From NCBI GenBank assembly GCA_025266875.1, contig JALLLT010000011.1, positions 124,001 to 188,000 of the forward strand: a stretch of 64,000 nucleotides of DNA, written 5' to 3'. Shown here in pieces: positions 32,913 to 43,798 of the stretch. The DNA comes from Fennellomyces sp. T-0311 (lineage: Eukaryota; Mucoromycota; Mucoromycetes; Mucorales; Lichtheimiaceae). Every line of letters begins with the position of its first letter. Positions within the stretch are counted from its first letter, which is position 1. Below the pieces are notes generated by a model, which did no database searches, was not told where the DNA came from, and worked only from the letters and a program-made list of their open reading frames with translations. A program made the translations under genes and the position numbers.

Positions 32913-35900
32913 ATGACCCAACAACCACAGCCTGGCCATGGCGAACTAGAAGAGGAATTAACACAGATCCGTCGATACGAAGATTTTAGTACCATTGGCA
33001 GGTATCCAACCAACCCCTGCTTGCATCCATCCCCTAGATCATTCTCATGTGCTTTGCCTTCCATATATATATTAATAATTCTTCGTGGCCCATTTAGACT
33101 GGGTGCAAGATGCCATTCTTGAACGGTACCGTCAATCGGCTCTTGAACGGCAAGGCAAAGGCGATAACTCATGGCGCCTGTGGTGGAAGATGACCTTTGA
33201 GACGGCGCAGACGTGGATCGTCGTGTCACTCGTAGGTATGTACAACTCGTGGGAAGCTACTTTAGAAACCTTATTAAATAAAGTGCATGGCAGGCGCTGC
33301 GGTGGGTTTGAACTCGGCCTTAATTGCTATTGTTACGGATTGGCTCTCTGACGTTAAAATGGGGTACTGTTCAACGGGTTGGTGGCTCAATCAGAAGTAC
33401 TGCTGTTGGGAAATCGAAGGGTCTGGTAATATACACACGTCAGCGCGCAGTGGGAAGGATGGCATCATACTGATCTGATAATAGATGGCGGATGCGAGTA
33501 TTGGGTTTTCTGGAGTGAGACGGTCGGTCTTGGTCCTGACGTATTCGTCATTCAATGGATCTTTTATATTGCTCTGGCAGTAAGTTCGCGTGTGCCATGT
33601 GCGGATGGAATGCGGCACTCAATATAAGCACAGACTCTCTTTGCAACAACTTGCGCATATTTGGTGAAAGTACTCGCACCCTATGCCGCTGGATCCGGCA
33701 TTTCGGAAATTAAGTGCATTATTGGTGCGTGATTACCTATGTACGACATGCCCAAATTATTAACGTTCTATTGTACAGCTGGCTTTGTCATGAAGGGCTA
33801 TCTTGGCGGCTGGACCTTGCTAATGAAGAGTGTTGGATTGGTACGATCTATGCATCACGGAGTATGTACTTTGGCTAAACAAAATCAGACCATGGCTGTA
33901 GCATCCAATCTATCCATCGGTAAGGAAGGCCCCTCGGTACACATGGCATGCTGCGTCGGTAATGTGATTTCCAGAAGTTTCTCCAAATACAAGACAAGCA
34001 AAGGTATACAATGCGTATCTCTTCGGGTAGCCTCTTTCTAACAAGGAGCCATAGCTGAAATGCGAGAAATTTTGACCGCATCTAGTGCAGCTGGTGTCGC
34101 AGTCGCCTTTGGCTCGCCTATTGGTGGTGTATTGTTTGCATTGGAAGAAATGACATATACTTTCTCCAACCGCACTCTCTGGAAAAGCTTTTTCTGTGCC
34201 ATGATTGCTACCATGGCTCTACAAGCAAGTGCTCATTATGGCGCAAGGGTGTAGAAGTGAACCTAATAATTCGTTACAATTAGGCAATGAACCCATTCCG
34301 AACAGGTAAACTTGTCATGTTTCAAGTGAGTTATGACCGTGAGTGGCATAACTTTGAGTATTTGTTTGTTGTCATTATTGGTATCTTTGGGGTAATTGGT
34401 TTCTTGCGGTTGGTATGCAATGCGCCATTCTAAATTTGGGTTACAGGGTCTTTATGGTGCGTTTGTCATCAAGTACAATGTCATGGTTGCCCAGTTCCGG
34501 AAGAAATACCTCAAGGACCACCCTATCGCGGAAGCCGCCGCATTGGCCTTTGTCACTGCTGTTGTCGCTTATCCAAACATATTCATGCGCATCGACATGA
34601 CTGAAATCATGGGTATTCTCTTTCAAGAATGCGAGAGTGTAGATACCGACGATTTCCATGGCCTATGCCAGTAAGTGATGCTCTTTCTGCTTTATATTTA
34701 CATTACACCCACCTTGTTAATCCGAATTAGAGAGAGCCAGCTTGGACGAATCATTGTTCTATTACTCTTTGCAACGATGCTGCGAACGCTGGGCACCATT
34801 GTCTCATATGGTTGTAGAGTACCTTGCGGTATCTTCGTTCCATCCATGGCAATTGGTGCGACATTTGGAAGGATGATTGGTCTGATGGTCAAGTCGTGGC
34901 AGGAGTATGTGGAAGAAAGATGGCTGCAAATTTGAGTGAATGTGTTTGTTTACCAGCTTATATAGTGCGGATCCGGACTTTTTTTTGTTCTCTACTTGTA
35001 AGCCGGATGTTCCAGTAAGTCTATCTTTGGGAAGGAGGGGGAACGGCGTTACTGATTTAACGTACAGTGTATTACCCCGGGTACCTATGCGTTTTTGGGA
35101 GCTGCTGCGGCACTTTGGTAAGGGGAAAATTCTCTGCATTCATTGTCAAGGATATTCTCACTAATACTTAATTTATTATAGTGGTGTCATGCGCATAACA
35201 GGTGATTAAAGTAATCGAAAATGAAGAAGGCACTTTGCTAATATTTGATAAACAGTATCTGTCGTTGTCATTATGTTTGAACTTACTGGACAGATCACAT
35301 ATATTCTCCCAACCATGGTAACAATTTCTTACTGGAGTTATCATGGGGCCTTACGTGCTAACCTTTCGTTCTAGATTGCGCTTATGGTTACTCGAGCTGT
35401 TGGTGACCGTTTCGGCGCTGGCGGAATTGCGGATCGAATGATCCGTGTCAATGGGTACCCCTTCCTGGATAAGGAAGATCATGTTTACGGTGTACCTGGT
35501 ATGACCTTAAAAAGCATCTAAGTGCTTTCTGTTAAATTTGATTTACACATGGTATAGTATCGCATGTCATGCAACGTGATGTCACCGTCTTGTCGTCAAT
35601 GGGAATGAAATTTGGTGAACTAGGTAAGCGTTCAGGTTTAGAAGCATGCCAGTTTTTTTTTTATCTAACGGATATTGTTATAGAGGAAATTTTGCGCACG
35701 ACAATGTACCGTGGATTCCCTGTCGTGCAAAGTGAAAGTGATATGACTTTACTGGGGTACATGGGCAGATCCGAGCTTACTTACTTGATTGGTATTACTT
35801 TTCTTTGGTCATCTTTTTATTTTATGCTAACTGAGCAATGTACAGATAAAGCACGAACGCGAAACAAGGCACACGATTCTACGATCGTCAGATTTAAACC

Positions 35901-36358
35901 CGACGAAGATGAATTAGGCCAGCTTTCAAGTATATCCAGTGCTGACCATATCATACAAGGTTCTTCAGAGGTGTTGGACTTTGGTCCATACGTCGATCAA
36001 ACTCCAATTACGGTCCAACCTAGATTATACCTTGAAACCGTAATGGATATGTTTAAGCAGCTGGGGTAAGCTTCCAAATCTATCTAGATTGATCATGATT
36101 AACTTTTTATATAGGCCACGTGTGATTTTGCTTGAGCGTCGTGGCAACCTGGTGGGACTTGTTACGGTTAAGGACGTGTTAAAATATATGGCACATGTGG
36201 AGAACTCGGAAATGACTACCAACGGAGAGCATACACGAGACAGCGGTGAATTCATAAGTCGTTTTATTTCACGACTATTTAACCGTTCAGGTCGACAAGA
36301 TTACATGCGGCTTCGAAATTCATCCGATGAAAGTCATGAAATGAATGCCCCTTACTAA
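32913..36358 (+). CDS. GEF1: CLC-family chloride/proton exchanger (Gef1/ClC-3 type)
   Basis: Intracellular Cl-/H+ antiporter of Golgi, endosome or vacuole membranes. Twenty exons: 32913-32997, 33098-33235, 33294-33425, 33485-33579, 33634-33724, 33779-33840, 33889-34003, 34055-34224, 34284-34391, 34447-34670, 34731-34904, 34966-35014, 35068-35117, 35182-35201, 35256-35317, 35375-35498, 35558-35623, 35684-35791, 35846-36065, 36115-36358 (778 aa). N-terminal YEDFSTIDW, the selectivity loop GSGISEIK, the gating Glu in [10 protein letters not shown], the proton Glu region [22 protein letters not shown], and two C-terminal CBS domains ([24 protein letters not shown]) are all present. Retention of both glutamates indicates an exchanger rather than a channel. 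Introns 1 and 8 are GC-AG (donors GCAGGT and GCAAGT). Exon 14 is only 20 nt. The frame is continuous over all exons. Confidence 0.95.
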
Positions 36359-38603
36359 TAGTACGAAAGGTTTAATACACATAGACACACTGTTACTTTT
36401 TTCTTCAAATCACTCTGTTCAATTGAATGTGCATCCATTTATATATTTCTGTATCTGTCAGGGTACTTGTAGCTCTATAATTTGCAAGTGTTCACCATGC
36501 TCACTCGCTCGTACTTTTCAGTACGTTGTCACACCAGATACTGGTTTGTGCCACGACTCAATCACTCAAAGTACTTTTGAATTTTTCTACGATTATATTC
36601 GTAAAAACCTTCCCACTTTTCCTAGTCCATCTTTCATCTGATTAATGTGTAGTTTTAACAATTGAATTGAGATACCTGCGTTCGTGATGTCATGTTCATT
36701 GAAGCTGATTCCCCGGGAAATGGTGATTTCATTATTGGTGCTGCAGTGGTGGTGGCGGCGTGAAGAATTAAAATGGCACTGTGCAACATCGTACAATCGT
36801 CGCGCGCCTAAACTTGATTGTCTATGTAAGGAACTAGAACGTGAACAAGATCAACGTTTACAACATGGCCATGGATGGTGGAACAGTGCTTTATATTGCA
36901 TTTATTGAACTATTCACAAAGCCAAAGTGTGCAGTACTTCTATTCATGGTGCTCAGCGCCCAACAAGAGAACCCTATTTCCAGGATCGCCATGTGGAGAC
37001 GTTGTTGCTTCGATTCCCAGCCGTATCTCTGGGCGCTACAGGGGTTTGCAACGACCAGCGTTGAAGATCACTTGCTCTACGGTTCCAATACTGCAACGTA
37101 AGTGGTACTGATCAACAAAAATTACAAACTTGATCTGTATCCTGTCATCCATCGGAGAGTTTGAGAGGAGTTGAGGATGCTATCGCAAAGTAGTATGGAC
37201 TAGTTCACAACAAACCCAACACCCTTGTGCTTCCGAAGAGGACAACTACTCCAAGAGGAGTTCAAAGGACGGCTACAATCTTGACGCGTCTCGCCTTGAA
37301 GCCGGCATGCTTGAAGACTAGTTGTGTACACTACGAAAAATAGAGAGTAAAAGGTGAGAGTATAAGGAGTACCCTAAGATCCACTCGAACCATGGAAAGA
37401 AAAAGCAAAAGAACATAAAGATAAATAACGAGGAAGCAAAAGAGCAAGAAGGTAAATGATAACAGAATATAAGTAATGTAAGACTATTAATCCTAATATT
37501 TAGATACCTGATTCTAAACACCTTGTGGAAATTCGATAGATGATGCGCTAACGAAGAAAAAAGTGTGAAGAGATGAAGAAGCTGCAGACGCGCGTTGCAC
37601 CGGGAATCGATCTTAACTGCTGACCGCAAATAGGACAGCATTGCCATAGAAATCACGGCATGTTCTTTACTTCCTTGTGCAAGCAAACTAGACACCAACA
37701 TCCTTGGATCGACTGTGAATTTAAACACAGAGACCGGTAATCAAATCTTATTTCACATGGTTTGCTCCTGCCCAGGGTATTGCACGTATGTCGTGCCTAC
37801 TTTATCTCTGGCAATAGAAGTCTTTTAGGTGTGACCAGATAAAGCTCTAAACAGCGCATATGTATCCATTTGCAAGGAGTACCAGTTCATCCATCAAGAA
37901 CATGGCTTGTCTTAGTTATTACCATGATCTTCCGTTTTTTATGATAATTAGTTACATCTAAGGTACACACAGAGATTTCACAGGCATAAGTATGATGTAC
38001 GATTCCAGATCAGGATTGCTTTAAATTCAGGATTTTTTTTGAGTCGATCGATCGACTATACCATAAGAGCAGATCAGTATCACCGACATTATGTCTTGTC
38101 TAGTATTAATAAATAGTGCTCGTCGCTGCGCCTCTTTTTCCCACTCTTTCTTTACCTCTTCTTGTATACCTCTACCACAATGGCGACAGTTGAGCGACCT
38201 TTTATATACACAGAGTACAGCTCGGTCATCGGCCTATTCGAAACACAGGGGACAAGATACCATGATAGAGCATCCATACGCTACCAATCACATAACGGCG
38301 AGCCGAGTCCAACGCGCTGACATACGGTCAAGTCAACTCTATTGAAACCTATCTGGTACGCGAGTGGTGTGAACAACTGGAGGGAATTCAGTGCGCTGGA
38401 TTTTTGGAGACGAAACCATACAAGCACTGTTGGCGATGGTAGCAGTTTTCGAGCTAGGACGAATTTTCTCTCGTTCCAACACGTAACTCTAAATCGGCCA
38501 TCTTACATCTGCTGAAAAGCACAGATACCCAATATTTGATTGTTTTCAAAGAGTATAGCCATGCTGCCTAGGACGCTGTAGTAGTTCAAGATGTGCATAT
38601 ACT
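36359..38603. other. Gene-poor region
   Basis: No intact gene. 37100-37700 is purine-rich and repetitive-looking but shows no terminal repeats I could pair. A minus-strand TATATAAAAGG at about 38197-38207 is not followed by a recognisable coding region. Confidence 0.45.
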
Positions 38604-38910
38604 TTAGTACCTCCCTTGCAATGGAGGTCGGCAATTTTTTACATTCCCAAGATCTGAATGTTTGATGTGGTTATGACACAACAAAGTAATTTGGCAAATT
38701 GAAACTGACATATCATATGCATTTTTGGATTGGCGATCATAGAACTCAGTCTCTTCAACCCTTTTTAATCTTTCAAAAGAAAGCAAACAATGGGCCGTAG
38801 TCCAACTAATTAATATCCTTTCAAAATATTGTCTTTGGGAGCCTTTTGGTGCTGATTTATACCGTCTTGTGGTTTGTGGTGATTGTCCTTCCTTGTCCTC
38901 CAATGTTGTT
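38604..38910 (-). pseudogene. Fragment resembling a hAT-type transposase N-terminal region
   Basis: The open stretch encodes a basic, Gln/Ser-rich segment followed by FERILISWTTAHCLLSFERL and EETEFYD. That spacing (a hydrophobic 'W..A..L.F' helix, then 'v.e.eF') is typical of the segment after the BED finger in hAT transposases. The frame then loses similarity and stops. Neither zinc finger nor catalytic domain is visible nearby, so at best this is a relic. Family assignment is tentative. Confidence 0.3.
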
Positions 38911-39927
38911 CTAGAAGGTTACTATAGTACAAATGACTTACTTCGAGAAAGCCCAGTAGGTTCCGACTATTGGCGTATTGTGGACGTACAACTGATATAA
39001 TAAAACTGTATGTCTGAAATTCATCACATAGGAAAGCACTGTCGCGAAACTAAATGCCATTTAATTTAGGACCACAGAAAATACAGATCCAATAACACTC
39101 GAAAATGGAATCCATAATACCACCACAGTCGTCAGTCGCTGCATGGTTGTTGAGCATAATAGGAGTCGTACTGGTCCATTGATTGAAATTAGTCTGGAGC
39201 AGAGTGCTAGCTACCTGTGAGATCAAATAATTTCTGAAAGTGGGGACTTATTGAGAATGGATAAGTAAGCTCAACAGAAACTTTCGACATAGTTTATGAC
39301 GCAGTTCAGGAAGCAAACGAAGTTGCACAATAAACTTATAGTAGTATTCCGGTACCCGAGGTGGTTTATATTTTACCAACAGACTGAAAGCTGTCACGTA
39401 CATCTGAAGATACGGTTGCTCGCAAAGAGGCTCTGAAGCAATTCGAAAAGGAGATCAATGACACGTATGATAGGTCTATTGAGTAGCCATAAACCTTTTA
39501 ACAAAACAGCCATATATTAAACTATGCGAAAAGATAATGTTCGTGTGTGAATGTGCTATTCTTTTTAAAAGCAATACTTGCAGTTACGTAAAATAGACGG
39601 TTACTTGGCAGCGGTATTAATTTCAGGAAGTTCCATTTCAAAACCGACAAGTCAGATACTGCCGCAATGATTTCTTGGGCTTAATAAGGCCTATATATCT
39701 GGTGGCCAAATGGGTACGTATGTAATTCATTGAAGTTTGTCCTGACAACAGCCCAGTGTAATGTTACACGATATCCACAGAAACGTTTTAGGGATCAACG
39801 CCGATTAATTCAATTCATTTGCCGGGATTGTGCTTTCAAACCAGGTCATTGTATGCATGCGAGTAAAGCACCAAATTTGGAAAATTATGTTCATCTGACA
39901 GATCTCATCTTCAAAGATCACTCTGTG
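38911..39927. other. Intergenic, possible decayed DNA
   Basis: Only short ORFs. Part of this stretch just left of 39928 may be further, more decayed sequence of the CLC relic that follows. Confidence 0.4.
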
Positions 39928-40200
39928 TATGACCCGTACCCTCCCGTACTCTCAGCCATGTAGTAGACTATGCGCAGATCCGAGCGACCGGTATCCCTTA
40001 AACTATTTTAGAGCCTTACTAATCAAAAGGTGGTCATGGCGCATGACTTGGCGTTCTCTGTTGGGGCTAAGCTTGATAAGAAATAAGGTAGGTCATCTGT
40101 TAGGAATAAGTATCGCCGATCACATCATACAACAGCCATCCGACGTGCTGGACTTTTGAACCAAACAATTGCTCGAAATCCACCAATCAGTGTTTAACCC
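39928..40200 (+). pseudogene. Relic of a second CLC exchanger gene
   Basis: ATGCGCAGATCCGAG near 39970 matches the CLC gene's exon 18 word at 35761 with one change. About 140 bp later, GISIADHIIQQPSDVLDF (about 40105-40158) is collinear with [18 protein letters not shown] encoded in exon 19 of the intact gene. A stop follows DVLDF directly, and CCACCAATCAGTG then mirrors the PITV region. Only this segment before the second CBS domain survives, on the same strand as the intact gene 3.6 kb upstream. It is a partial, decayed duplicate, not a functional gene. Confidence 0.6.
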
Positions 40201-40432
40201 CGATGGGATCTCTGAGACAAAAAATGCGGAGTCAAGTTCATGCGATGACTGCTCGTTCGAGTCCACGTGCAAAAAAGCCGATGGGTACTGCAACGACCAA
40301 AGAGACACTCGAATCGCACACAAGAATTCTCGACTGCTTATGGAAGGGAAGGTCACGCGGGGTAGATTCATTAACCGCCTATCTCTTGGATGGCCGTCAT
40401 CCTCGGGAAGAATGTGCGACCATGCATTTATT

Positions 40433-41066
40433 TCAAAAGCCTGCCCACTCAATGGAAAAGACATCCATAGTGCTGTTGTCATCGGCGGCGTTTTCCGGCG
40501 GGCTGACAAGCACAAAGGTCTTTTTCACGTTGGTTGCCAGTCGACCCATGGCGATAACATCCAGGGGCGCGATAGGGCTATTTCTATCTTTAGCCGAGAC
40601 GATAAAATGACTATGAAAACGCATCGGATCACCGAGATAGACCAGGAAGTCGCCGCCAAACTTGAGTCCGGACGTGATGTAGTATTCCCGCGACCACAGA
40701 TACTCGAACACCCGATAGCGAAGGCGTTCATCCTTTGAGTTTGGGTACGACCAAGGTGCATCCATGCACGCTAAATCTATTAAATCGGCGAGTTGGCGTT
40801 TTGTCCAAGTATGCTGCGTGCTTACTTTTGGCAACAAGCAGTGCGGTTTCCTCCGGCAGCAGCTGGAGAGGCAGTCCAAGGAAGGCGTTTTGCAGTGGAA
40901 GGCGAGGGAGGGTGCCGATCAGCGTGCCCACGATTCGATGTTGGGAGCGCAATTGTTTGACATCTTGAAGAAAATGTTACACGGCAATGGTGGAATGGGG
41001 ATCATTTCTACCTTCTGCATCGAAGACCAATGGTTTAGGTCCGCATAGCTTAACGTGGATAACCAT
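40433..41066 (-). CDS. SEN34: tRNA-splicing endonuclease subunit Sen34
   Basis: Catalytic subunit that cuts the 3' splice site of intron-containing pre-tRNAs as part of the Sen2-Sen15-Sen34-Sen54 complex. Proposed exons: 41066-41012, 40963-40826, 40770-40433 (176 aa). N-terminal fold: PLVFDAEDVKQLRSQHRIVG, TLPRLPLQNAFLGLP. Catalytic domain: YRVFEYLWSREYYITSGLKF with the active Tyr, GGDFLVYLGDPMRFHSHFIV with the active His, and LATNVKKTFVLVS with the active Lys. The protein is short compared with yeast (275 aa) because the central linker is minimal. Introns are 48 and 55 bp; the second acceptor could instead be at 40777 (adds two residues). Its ATG is 169 bp from the divergent GT8 gene. Confidence 0.85.
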
Positions 41067-41235
41067 TCGGCGTCCCTGAGCAAGGTAACACAATTATCGC
41101 AAATTGCGACGGATTGACGCGAGCACTCGCAAGTAGAAGTCGGCCTTTTTTAACTCACTTTGTGTAGCACCAATTGTCCCACACTCTCTTTTTCGCTTTT
41201 CTTCTCTCTAGCTCCCCCTCGGCCACCTAGTAGTC
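41067..41235. promoter_or_regulatory. Compact divergent promoter, SEN34 / GT8
   Basis: Only 169 bp separate the two start codons. The rightward half is pyrimidine-rich (ctctttttcgcttttcttctctctag). No TATA box is obvious in either direction. Confidence 0.55.
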
Positions 41236-42172
41236 ATGGTTTCTCCAACCTTACCCAATGCTGCGTGGATGCTGGTCCTCACCAGCACCAACAGTTACGT
41301 CAAAGGCGCAATCACGCTCGCACACGCCCTCCGACGGCTCAAGACACACTATCCACTGGTCGTGCTGTACACTTCGGCAGTTTCGCCGGGGGCCCAGCAG
41401 CTGCTCAAGGACGCCGGATGCATTATGAAAGAGATCGACCCAATTCATCCGCCGGGCAAAGCAAGTTATTTCGCCGAGCGCTTTGTCGAGACGTGGACCA
41501 AGTTGGCTGTGTGGAATCAGGATGAGTATGAACGGGTGGTGTTGTTGGATGCCGATATGCTGCCACTGCAAAACATGGACGAGCTTATGACATTTCCGTT
41601 ACCGGACCATGACTACGTTGCGGCAAGCCATGCCTGCACTTGCAACCCCCAAAAGATTAAGGCATATCCATCCGATTGGTAAGCAGCAACGCACAGATTG
41701 TCGCCGCATATGACTGATATATCTGCTGTTAATCAGGATTCCTGCCAACTGTGCCCATACGAGCTCGACAGCCTGCAAGAACAACTACTTCAACAGTGGG
41801 CTTATTGTTCTTGAGCCATCGCAGCGCAAATTCCGGGATATCGTGGCGCGGCTGTACGGCATCCCCGATCTGAGTATTTATCCGTTTCCGGACCAAGACT
41901 TCCTCAACGACGTCTTTGCTCGCAAATGGATTCCCTTACCTTACATCTACAACTCCCTAAAAACTTTATCATACGCTCATTCCGCTACCTTCAACATCCG
42001 TCATGTCAAAAACATCCATTACATTCTGACGCCGAAGCCGTGGGATATCGACACCGAGCAGGAGCCAAGTCAGGACGATGCCCGGTATTATGACCAGTAC
42101 CGGCTGTGGTGGAGCGTCTATAGTGATATTGGGTTGGATACGGATTCGGTGAATAAAGTTCTATCTGGATGA
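41236..42172 (+). CDS. Glycosyltransferase family 8 protein (glycogenin/galactinol-synthase-like)
   Basis: Retaining glycosyltransferase using a nucleotide sugar and Mn2+. Two exons, 41236-41678 and 41737-42172 (292 aa). GT8 marks: the N-terminal strand AWMLVLTSTNSYVKGAITLA, the DxD metal site in VVLLDADMLPLQN, the acceptor-side YFNSGLIVLEP, DQDFLNDVF, and the C-terminal HYILTPKPWD. No signal peptide or membrane anchor, so it is probably cytosolic. The length and the ACTCNPQKIKAYPSDWIPANC block are nearer to galactinol-synthase-like fungal GT8 enzymes than to self-glucosylating glycogenin, but the acceptor cannot be named from sequence. The next gene starts 111 bp downstream on the same strand. 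Confidence 0.87.
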
Positions 42173-42283
42173 TGACTCAATGGTTCTGTAAGAGAGTGTG
42201 ATGAAATCGTCATGCCGTAATTCCTCAATTTTTGCGGGGGTCCTTTCTTTATGCAACGCGCGTTTTCTTTCTTCATATCCAAA

Positions 42284-43731
42284 ATGCCATCGCGGATCCC
42301 GGACATTGCCAAAGTACGCCAACTCATTCCGCCACTTTCTGGTGAAATGCACAAAGGCCAAGCAGGTAATGCTTAGCTCTGGAAACTTTATGTCGAAATG
42401 CTCATATGTTACCAAGGCCGAGTGGGAGTGGTTGGTGGTTCGGAAGAGTAAGTAAGCCTTGTTGCCTATTAGTATCACACCTGACCATTTTTTACTGCAA
42501 CAGTTATACAGGCGCACCGTACTTCAGTGCAATATCCGCCATGAAGCTGGTAAAGTTGCGATGGCAACCGTTTTTAAATAAGGAAACTTATTTGTTACTA
42601 GGGCGCGGACTTATGCCATGTCTTTTGTGAGCCTGGAGCCGGTACTGTGATCAAGGTAACAATTGAAAATATAGCACATTGCCAGTGACTAATAACAATA
42701 TAACAGAGCTACTCGCCAGGTTTGAAACACCATGGGAAAACAGAAAGGATGGGTAATTGACATTCTCAATTTGGTAGAGCTTATTGTCCATCCATATATG
42801 CGAACATCAGAGTAAGCCCAGCCTTGTCAAAAAGAAACCTAAAACTTATCGTTCATCGACAGCAAAACGGATGCTTCGGTGAAAGATATCGTCGCCAGAG
42901 TTACAGATACATTTAGCCGACTCCATGTTCTGGTAGTCGGACCTGGCTTATCGCGCGACCAGGTCATGCAGGATAGTGCCAGAGAAATTATGCTCAAGGC
43001 TCGTGAGCGTAACATGGCTATTGTGGTGGATGCAGTGAGTTTATAAACAATTATCCAAAGGCTATCAGCTAACTTTTGTTATTACACAGGATGGCCTGTT
43101 CCTTGTCCAAAATCATCCAGAAACGGTGAAAGATTATAAAAAAGCTGTCCTTACACCCAATGTCGTTGAATTCAAGCGCTTGTGTGAATCCATGGTATAA
43201 CAATTTCACGTATGCGTGCAAAACCATCGGAAGAAACTGAGTTTTTTGTTAGAATATCAATGCAAAGGAACATGACCAAGATACACTGGCCAGTCAATTG
43301 AGCAACGCCTTAGGTGGAGTCACGATCGTTCAAAAAGGCGCCATTGATTTGATCTCAAACGGCAAAGAAGGTAGTTTTGTAAATAGCTTTGGTATGTTTC
43401 ATTCCTTTGCTCATGCTGCCCTGTAGTCCTTAGATGTGAGACAGAGGGTGGGTTACGTCGCGTAGGTGGACAAGGGGACATTCTATCTGGCACTCTCGGT
43501 ACATTTCTTGCCTGGGGAAAGCAATACGAGGATGGTGTTTGGGAGCATAGCAATGAAATTGACTCCAAAGATATTGCCATGCTGGCTGCCTGGGGCGCAT
43601 GCACTGTGACACGTGATAGCTCTAGGCGTGCTTTCCAGAAGTATGGCCGTGCCATGCTAACCTCCCATATGCTCGAGGAAATCGGCCCTTCATATGATAA
43701 ATTTATGGGCACTCGCGAGAATAAAATATAG
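42284..43731 (+). CDS. NAXD: ATP-dependent (S)-NAD(P)H-hydrate dehydratase
   Basis: Metabolite-repair enzyme restoring NAD(P)H from its hydrated form, ribokinase fold (yeast YKL151C, bacterial YjeF C-domain). Exons: 42284-42365, 42417-42447, 42504-42549, 42602-42655, 42707-42719, 42778-42811, 42863-43034, 43090-43194, 43253-43370, 43427-43731 (319 aa). Marks: HKGQAGRVGVVGGSEDYTGA, PYFSAISAMKLGADL, LVVGPGLSRD, the catalytic Asp in AIVVDADGLF, VLTPNVVEFKRL, and GGQGDILSGTLGTFLAW. It starts without an organelle signal, so it is cytosolic as drawn. Exon 5 is only 13 nt and is needed to make SYSPE read in frame. The 3' end is 67 bp from the converging F-box gene. Confidence 0.93.
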
Positions 43732-43798
43732 GCAGAAATTAACTGTCGCATACAAATATTAGGATGAAGTTTTTAAAATATACAAGTGCACTTTTTTT

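Noticed and set aside
37100..37740. Possible LTR retroelement end
   Set aside because: No TG...CA boundaries, second LTR, primer-binding site or polyprotein could be found.
40169..40738. 189-codon plus-strand ORF
   Set aside because: Antisense to the catalytic domain of SEN34; the minus strand carries all family motifs.
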